From Pseudomonadota bacterium (GTDB taxonomy: Bacteria; Pseudomonadota; Gammaproteobacteria; GRL18), in the NCBI GenBank assembly GCA_030632745.1, contig DAOVUE010000021.1, positions 1 through 9,474 of the forward strand: DNA of 9,474 bases, in the 5' to 3' direction. The position numbers and the translations under genes were made by a program. Every line of letters begins with the position of its first letter. The first letter of the stretch is position 1. Below, in pieces: positions 5,900 through 9,474 of the stretch. Below the pieces are notes generated by a model. It had not been told where the DNA came from, searched no databases, and saw only the letters and a list, made by a program, of their open reading frames with translations.

Positions 5900-6670
5900 C
5901 TAATTTTTCTGATGCTTAGCAATTCTCTCAAGCTCAGGCACGTTTAGATGATTTTTCCGGGCATAATCCAAAGCTCTCTGCAGTCGTGCAGGGGCTGATC
6001 GTCCCATACATTTATGAGCCAAATCACCGTTAATTGCCTCAACCATCGCCTCAATTAAGGGTTCTCGATCATGTTGACAAGCGGTCAGGTGGTTTTGAAT
6101 AACTAATATATCCTCTATTACTTTAAGCGCCAGTTTACGATGCTGGTTCCATAAACTATTCACATCGCCGCCCACTTCCAGTCCGGCAATATTAGTGGTT
6201 AAAATATAGAGATTTTTTCGTACCAGTTCAAATAACATTTCCTTATCATCTTTAACTATCCAGGTGGGGATTTCCAGTTGTGATAAGGCGTTTTTAATAA
6301 TGTCCGCTTTTGGGCCTATAACGGGAGAGGGGACAAGTACTTTAAAATCCTGACCTTTTTTCTTTTCAAACCAGACGGATATAATCGTGGGAGCTATGAG
6401 TTTATGCTGCTGCCAGTCCCGTGGTAATAACTCATTCTGCAGTAAAACCACTTTATCTTTCCAGCTGAGAGGCAGCTGCTGTAAAACAGCATCGAGATCA
6501 TTTTCACCCACAGCGACTAGAATCATTTCAGGATCAATAACTTGATTCTGTACATCACTGATAGCCATTTCTCTTGTCACAGGAAATATGGGATAGCCTG
6601 CACGCAGTAAAGCACGAGTGAAAACACCTGACATTTCACCGATACCGATAACAACAATAGTTTTTTTCAT
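5900..6670 (-). CDS. Rossmann-fold NAD(P)-binding protein, unknown function
   Basis: This 256-residue soluble protein opens with a beta-strand and glycine loop VVIGIGEMSG (G9, G11, G15), the dinucleotide-binding pattern of the ketopantoate reductase / 6-phosphogluconate dehydrogenase superfamily. A strand ILVAVGEND (50-58) fits the next part of that fold. The C-terminal half is helical and holds HKCMGRSAPARLQRAL (about 219-234), which looks conserved but which I cannot tie to a known enzyme. Ketopantoate reductases (PanE) are around 300 residues, and I cannot find their Lys/Asn/Glu active site with confidence, so I do not call it PanE. It starts 18 nt after the cheV stop with a weak Shine-Dalgarno, so it probably shares the cheV transcript. 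It converges on orn. Confidence 0.75.
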   Translation of the reverse strand: MKKTIVVIGIGEMSGVFTRALLRAGYPIFPVTREMAISDVQNQVIDPEMILVAVGENDLDAVLQQLPLSWKDKVVLLQNELLPRDWQQHKLIAPTIISVWFEKKKGQDFKVLVPSPVIGPKADIIKNALSQLEIPTWIVKDDKEMLFELVRKNLYILTTNIAGLEVGGDVNSLWNQHRKLALKVIEDILVIQNHLTACQHDREPLIEAMVEAINGDLAHKCMGRSAPARLQRALDYARKNHLNVPELERIAKHQKN

Positions 6671-6688
6671 TATATTACTTTATTTAAT

Positions 6689-7594
6689 TTAATTAGAATT
6701 AAGTTGATGAACTACTTTTTTTATTAATTCATCAGGAACAAACTTTGTTAGAATATCATCTGCACCACAAGCAATGGCTTTTTGCATATTCATAGTTCCA
6801 TTAAGTGAAGTATGCATCAAAATATGGATATTTTTAAATTTTTCTAATTGTCTGAGTTCAGTTACAAAACTATAACCATCCATTTCAGGCATTTCAATAT
6901 CAGAAATTATCATGGAAATAGGTTCCATAGTATGAGCATCACTATTTTGATAATCATTAAGCACCTTTAAAGCTTCTTTACCATCTTTGGCAGAGATATG
7001 TTTAAGACCAATTTTTTCCAGAGAAAGTATGGTTTGCTTCATTGCCATACTGGAATCATCGACCACCATAACTAACTTTCCAAATACCGTGTCTAATTGA
7101 TTTTGTGTCACTTCCATTTTATCATTATGAGCTTTTTCAACACCAAAGATTTCTCCCAGAACTTTTTCAATATCAATAAGTTGAACTAGTTCATCGTCAA
7201 CCAGAGTAACTCCTGTAGTATAATTGCTAAGGCCGCTTCCTTTTGCCGGCGGGAGTATATCTTTCCAGTCACACAACATGATTTTATCAATACCGTTTAT
7301 CCATAAACCTTGTTGTGTACGGCTGACTTCGGTAGTAATAACTTCACCCTGCATAATTTGTTCATCAGTCAGTGTTCTATGAGTTGAGCTAATGGCTTTG
7401 GCTAAATCAATAATAGCTAATGTTTTGCCTCGCATTTCTGACACCCCTAATATAGCAGGATTGGAGGATGGCATTTGATGCAGTGGGGGGCAGGAAATCA
7501 CTTCTTTTATTTTAAGTACATTAATACCGAAGCGACGTCTGCCGCCGAGATAAAAAAGCAATAATTCAAGTCTATTACTGGAATGATTTTCCAT
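6689..7594 (-). CDS. cheV: Chemotaxis coupling protein CheV
   Basis: This 301-residue protein has a CheW-like coupling domain (about 5-155), which links chemoreceptors to CheA, then a response-regulator receiver domain (about 172-300). The receiver keeps the acidic pocket (Asp179, Asp180), the phospho-acceptor Asp232 in SDIEMPEMDG, the switch Thr262 and Lys284. CheV proteins use phosphorylation of this domain to tune receptor-kinase coupling, i.e. adaptation. The length is normal. The start has GGGAG 9 nt upstream. No receptor, CheA or flagellar gene is adjacent, so this is a stand-alone cheV, as is common in gammaproteobacteria. It precedes the unnamed Rossmann gene. I see no clear FliA (sigma-28) promoter upstream: the word GCCGTTAT is present but lacks a correctly spaced -35. 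Confidence 0.95.
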   Translation of the reverse strand: MENHSSNRLELLLFYLGGRRRFGINVLKIKEVISCPPLHQMPSSNPAILGVSEMRGKTLAIIDLAKAISSTHRTLTDEQIMQGEVITTEVSRTQQGLWINGIDKIMLCDWKDILPPAKGSGLSNYTTGVTLVDDELVQLIDIEKVLGEIFGVEKAHNDKMEVTQNQLDTVFGKLVMVVDDSSMAMKQTILSLEKIGLKHISAKDGKEALKVLNDYQNSDAHTMEPISMIISDIEMPEMDGYSFVTELRQLEKFKNIHILMHTSLNGTMNMQKAIACGADDILTKFVPDELIKKVVHQLNSN

Positions 7595-7682
7595 AACACC
7601 GATCTCCCGGATTTAGCACTATTGATAAGCCTTTAGCCAAATTTAAGTTATTTAGACTTAGAAGTGCCCACAGCCAAAATAA

Positions 7683-7710
7683 TTCTTGAAAATTTTTTGT
7701 TACTCAAGAA
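7683..7710. repeat. Inverted repeat between slyX and cheV
   Basis: TTCTTGA (7683-7689) and TCAAGAA (7704-7710) form perfect 7-bp arms with a 14-nt spacer in the 152-bp gap. On the minus strand the second arm is followed by TTATTTT, so it could be a weak slyX terminator; alternatively it is an operator upstream of cheV. The stem is AT-rich and weak. Confidence 0.4.
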
Positions 7711-7746
7711 CATAACGGCAAAATATAAAAAAACTATAATCTTTTA

Positions 7747-7956
7747 TTAATAATGGGGTGGCGGCGGCTCTGATTCTTCTTTGCTATTAGTTTCTTGTAT
7801 AGTGTTTAATTTATTTTGTATCTGCTCAAGATGCCGATTAATGTTATCAATGGCTTTTTGCTGTTCAAATATAATATTATTCAATTGCTCAATAGTATCC
7901 TCCTGATGAGAATTTTTTATTTCCAGCTCCGTTATACGATTTTCAAGATCAGACAT
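7747..7956 (-). CDS. slyX: SlyX family protein
   Basis: This 69-residue protein is almost wholly a coiled coil (about residues 2-55, with heptads of Leu/Ile such as ENRITELEIKN and IEQLNNIIFEQQKAI) and ends in the family's characteristic proline-rich tail PPPPHY. SlyX is common in proteobacteria; its biochemical role is not established. The length matches the family. There is no clear Shine-Dalgarno before the ATG. It has its own probable promoter (7993-8021) and diverges from the flavoprotein gene. Confidence 0.92.
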   Translation of the reverse strand: MSDLENRITELEIKNSHQEDTIEQLNNIIFEQQKAIDNINRHLEQIQNKLNTIQETNSKEESEPPPPHY

Positions 7957-7992
7957 TGTGTTTATATAGCCGTAATTTGTTAAAATGAATTA

Positions 7993-8021
7993 ATCTTAGA
8001 TTTTAACTGATTTTTTATCAA
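7993..8021 (-). promoter_or_regulatory. Sigma-70-type promoter for slyX
   Basis: On the minus strand, TTGATA (8016-8021, 5/6 match to the -35 consensus) and TAAGAT (7993-7998, 4/6 match) are separated by exactly 17 nt, giving a leader of about 30 nt before the slyX ATG. The promoter nearly fills the 71-bp gap to the divergent flavoprotein gene, so expression of the two may interfere. Confidence 0.5.
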
Positions 8022-8027
8022 AACAAT

Positions 8028-9236
8028 ATGAAATTATTTGATGTAATTATTATTGGCGCCAGTGCCTCGGGTTTGATGTGTGCTATAGAAGCCGCCAGGC
8101 GTGGTAGAAACGTTATCGTCCTGGATCATGCTGCAAAAGCAGGAAAAAAAATACGTATATCCGGGGGAGGGCGGTGCAATTTTACTAATTATAATATAAG
8201 TTCCGAGAACTATTTATCTAATAATAAGCATTTTTGTAAATCAGCCTTATCCAGATATCAATATTATGACTTTCTTGCTTTAATCACTGAATATCAGATT
8301 CCATGGCATGAAAGAGAACATGGTCAGTTATTTTGTGACCGCAGTGCCAATGATATTGTGCAAATGTTATTGTCAGAATGCCAGCGTTATAAAGTAAGCA
8401 TTCAACTGAATTGTCAACTACAGGCTATAAAAAAAATACACAATGATACAGCAGATGATGATTTTTTATTAACAAGCTCTATTGGAGACTATGGCTGTCG
8501 TTCTCTTGTCATCGCAACAGGCGGCCTGTCCGTTGTAAAAATGGGTGCCAGTGATTTTGGTTTACGTATAGCCAGACAATTTAATCTGAATATTATTGCA
8601 ACACAGCCTGGTCTGGTACCTCTGTCTTATAGTGCCAAAGACAGCAAAAAATATAAGCCATTATCAGGTATCGCTGTAAAATGTGAAATCAGCTTTGCAG
8701 ATCGAAGCTTTGTAGAAAATTTACTTTTTACGCACAAAGGCATTAGCGGTCCCGCAGTACTGCAAATATCATCGTATTGGATGACTCAACGCGAACAAAA
8801 ACCTGAAAGTATAAAGATTAAATTATTAGCTGATATTGATTTATATGAATGGTTGTTAGAACAGCAGTCTGAACAGCCTAACATGATGTTAAAAAATATT
8901 TTAGCTAATTTATTTCCAAAACGGCTTGTAGAGTGCTTCTGTCAGCAGTATGAAGTTAATCATTCCATAAAGCAGTATAATAATGAAACACTTAAGAGCG
9001 TGAGTGAACTTTTTCAAAACTGGCATTTCTGGCCTGATGGAACAGAAGGATATCGTGTTGCTGAAGTGACTCTGGGCGGCGTTGATACCAATGAATTGTC
9101 CTCCAGGACAATGCAGGCAAAGAAAGTACCCGGATTGTACTTTATCGGTGAAGTGGTTGATGTGACAGGACAGCTTGGAGGATATAATTTCCAGTGGGCC
9201 TGGTCATCAGGCTTTGCTGCGGGGCAATTTGTTTAG
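8028..9236 (+). CDS. HI0933/YhiN-family FAD-dependent oxidoreductase
   Basis: This 402-residue flavoprotein has an N-terminal FAD-binding Rossmann motif DVIIIGASASGL (5-16), the family-specific SGGGRCNFTN (45-54), an ATGG second nucleotide-contact motif (163-166) followed by GASDFG, the internal LLFTHKGISGPAVLQIS (232-248), and the C-terminal FAD-closing segment GEVVDVTGQLGG (374-385) with YNFQWAWSSG. This is the full domain order of the HI0933-like (BaiN/YhiN) family, and the length is normal. Enzymes of the family are NAD(P)H-linked flavoproteins; the physiological substrate of most is unknown. The ATG at 8028 starts exactly at the first strand, but no Shine-Dalgarno precedes it. It diverges from slyX, and nothing in the neighbourhood suggests a substrate. 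Confidence 0.93.
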   Translation: MKLFDVIIIGASASGLMCAIEAARRGRNVIVLDHAAKAGKKIRISGGGRCNFTNYNISSENYLSNNKHFCKSALSRYQYYDFLALITEYQIPWHEREHGQLFCDRSANDIVQMLLSECQRYKVSIQLNCQLQAIKKIHNDTADDDFLLTSSIGDYGCRSLVIATGGLSVVKMGASDFGLRIARQFNLNIIATQPGLVPLSYSAKDSKKYKPLSGIAVKCEISFADRSFVENLLFTHKGISGPAVLQISSYWMTQREQKPESIKIKLLADIDLYEWLLEQQSEQPNMMLKNILANLFPKRLVECFCQQYEVNHSIKQYNNETLKSVSELFQNWHFWPDGTEGYRVAEVTLGGVDTNELSSRTMQAKKVPGLYFIGEVVDVTGQLGGYNFQWAWSSGFAAGQFV

Positions 9237-9245
9237 AACAAATTG
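9225..9245. repeat. Stem-loop with the flavoprotein stop codon in its loop
   Basis: CAATTTGTT (9225-9233) pairs perfectly with AACAAATTG (9237-9245); the 3-nt loop is the TAG stop codon. The stem is mostly A/T and no T-run follows, so as an intrinsic terminator it would be weak. It may protect the 3' end of the transcript or be chance. Confidence 0.5.
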
Positions 9246-9474
9246 AGCTAATCATAAGAATGCGTACTTATTATATGACAGAATAACAACCTTAACGGAC
9301 AAAAGATCAAAGAGACAAAAGAAGGGGGAACCGGTCGGATACGTGCTTAGGAATGATGCATTTATTAAAGTACCAATCTTGCTTGACCTATTGTCTGTAG
9401 TTTTCATTTCAACTTTGGTTGCATAGACTGACTACTACGTGCCCTTGGGGTATGCGCCTGACGTTGAAATAAAA
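9246..9474. other. Intergenic tail without a supported gene
   Basis: No reading frame, tRNA or strong terminator is visible. It shares two 10-mers with the left edge of the window, ACGTGCTTAG (9341-9350 and 141-150) and GGGGTATGCG (9447-9456 and 92-101), which could be scraps of dispersed intergenic repeats. Confidence 0.5.

Noticed and set aside
5900..6670. Ketopantoate reductase (panE)
   Set aside because: Only the nucleotide-binding loop matches; the length and C-terminal half do not show the PanE active-site set.
7595..7746. FliA-type flagellar promoter for cheV
   Set aside because: GCCGTTAT resembles the sigma-28 -10, but no -35 sits at the required distance.
1..9474. New defence, toxin-antitoxin or mobile system
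   Set aside because: All substantial frames belong to ordinary housekeeping, redox or chemotaxis families; no transposase, integrase, nuclease-effector pair or array is present.

Overview
The window looks like a chromosomal segment of an AT-rich (roughly 40% GC by eye) gammaproteobacterium. The markers are an oligoribonuclease with the E. coli-type DEDDh residue spacing, SlyX, CheV, a circularly permuted RsgA GTPase and a Ste24-like M48 protease. I cannot name the genus. Most genes are intact, of normal family length and closely packed.

Left part (about 1-5180, all minus strand). A run of genes starts at the M48 membrane protease (5180) and continues through a small secreted c-type cytochrome, rsgA and an O-methyltransferase-like protein with gaps of 9 to 37 nt. 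After a 97-nt gap come a secreted thioredoxin-fold protein and a Tat-exported small-subunit protein of the gluconate 2-dehydrogenase subunit 3 family. The run ends at an intergenic double-hairpin palindrome (5-96) that looks like a dispersed repeat. No flavin (GMC) catalytic subunit for the last gene lies in the window.

Middle (5181-5899). A 114-bp divergent promoter region separates the protease from orn on the plus strand. Orn is followed by a GC-containing hairpin with a short T-run, which sits between converging genes.

Right part (5900-9474). Reading leftward, slyX is followed after 152 bp by cheV (CheW domain plus response-regulator receiver domain), and 18 nt later by an unnamed Rossmann-fold dinucleotide-binding protein. 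Diverging from slyX on the plus strand is a HI0933/YhiN-family flavoprotein whose stop codon lies in the loop of a 9-bp stem. The last 238 bp carry no gene that I can support.

Functionally the window mixes RNA turnover and ribosome maturation (Orn, RsgA), envelope and periplasmic redox or proteolysis (M48, cytochrome c, thioredoxin-like protein, Tat protein) and chemotaxis coupling (CheV). I found no convincing new defence, mobile or biosynthetic system. The most notable points are two insertions in RsgA (one encoded by a 12-bp tandem repeat, one resembling a partial copy of its own zinc motif), the Tat subunit without its usual partner, the unnamed gene behind cheV, and the palindromic repeats.
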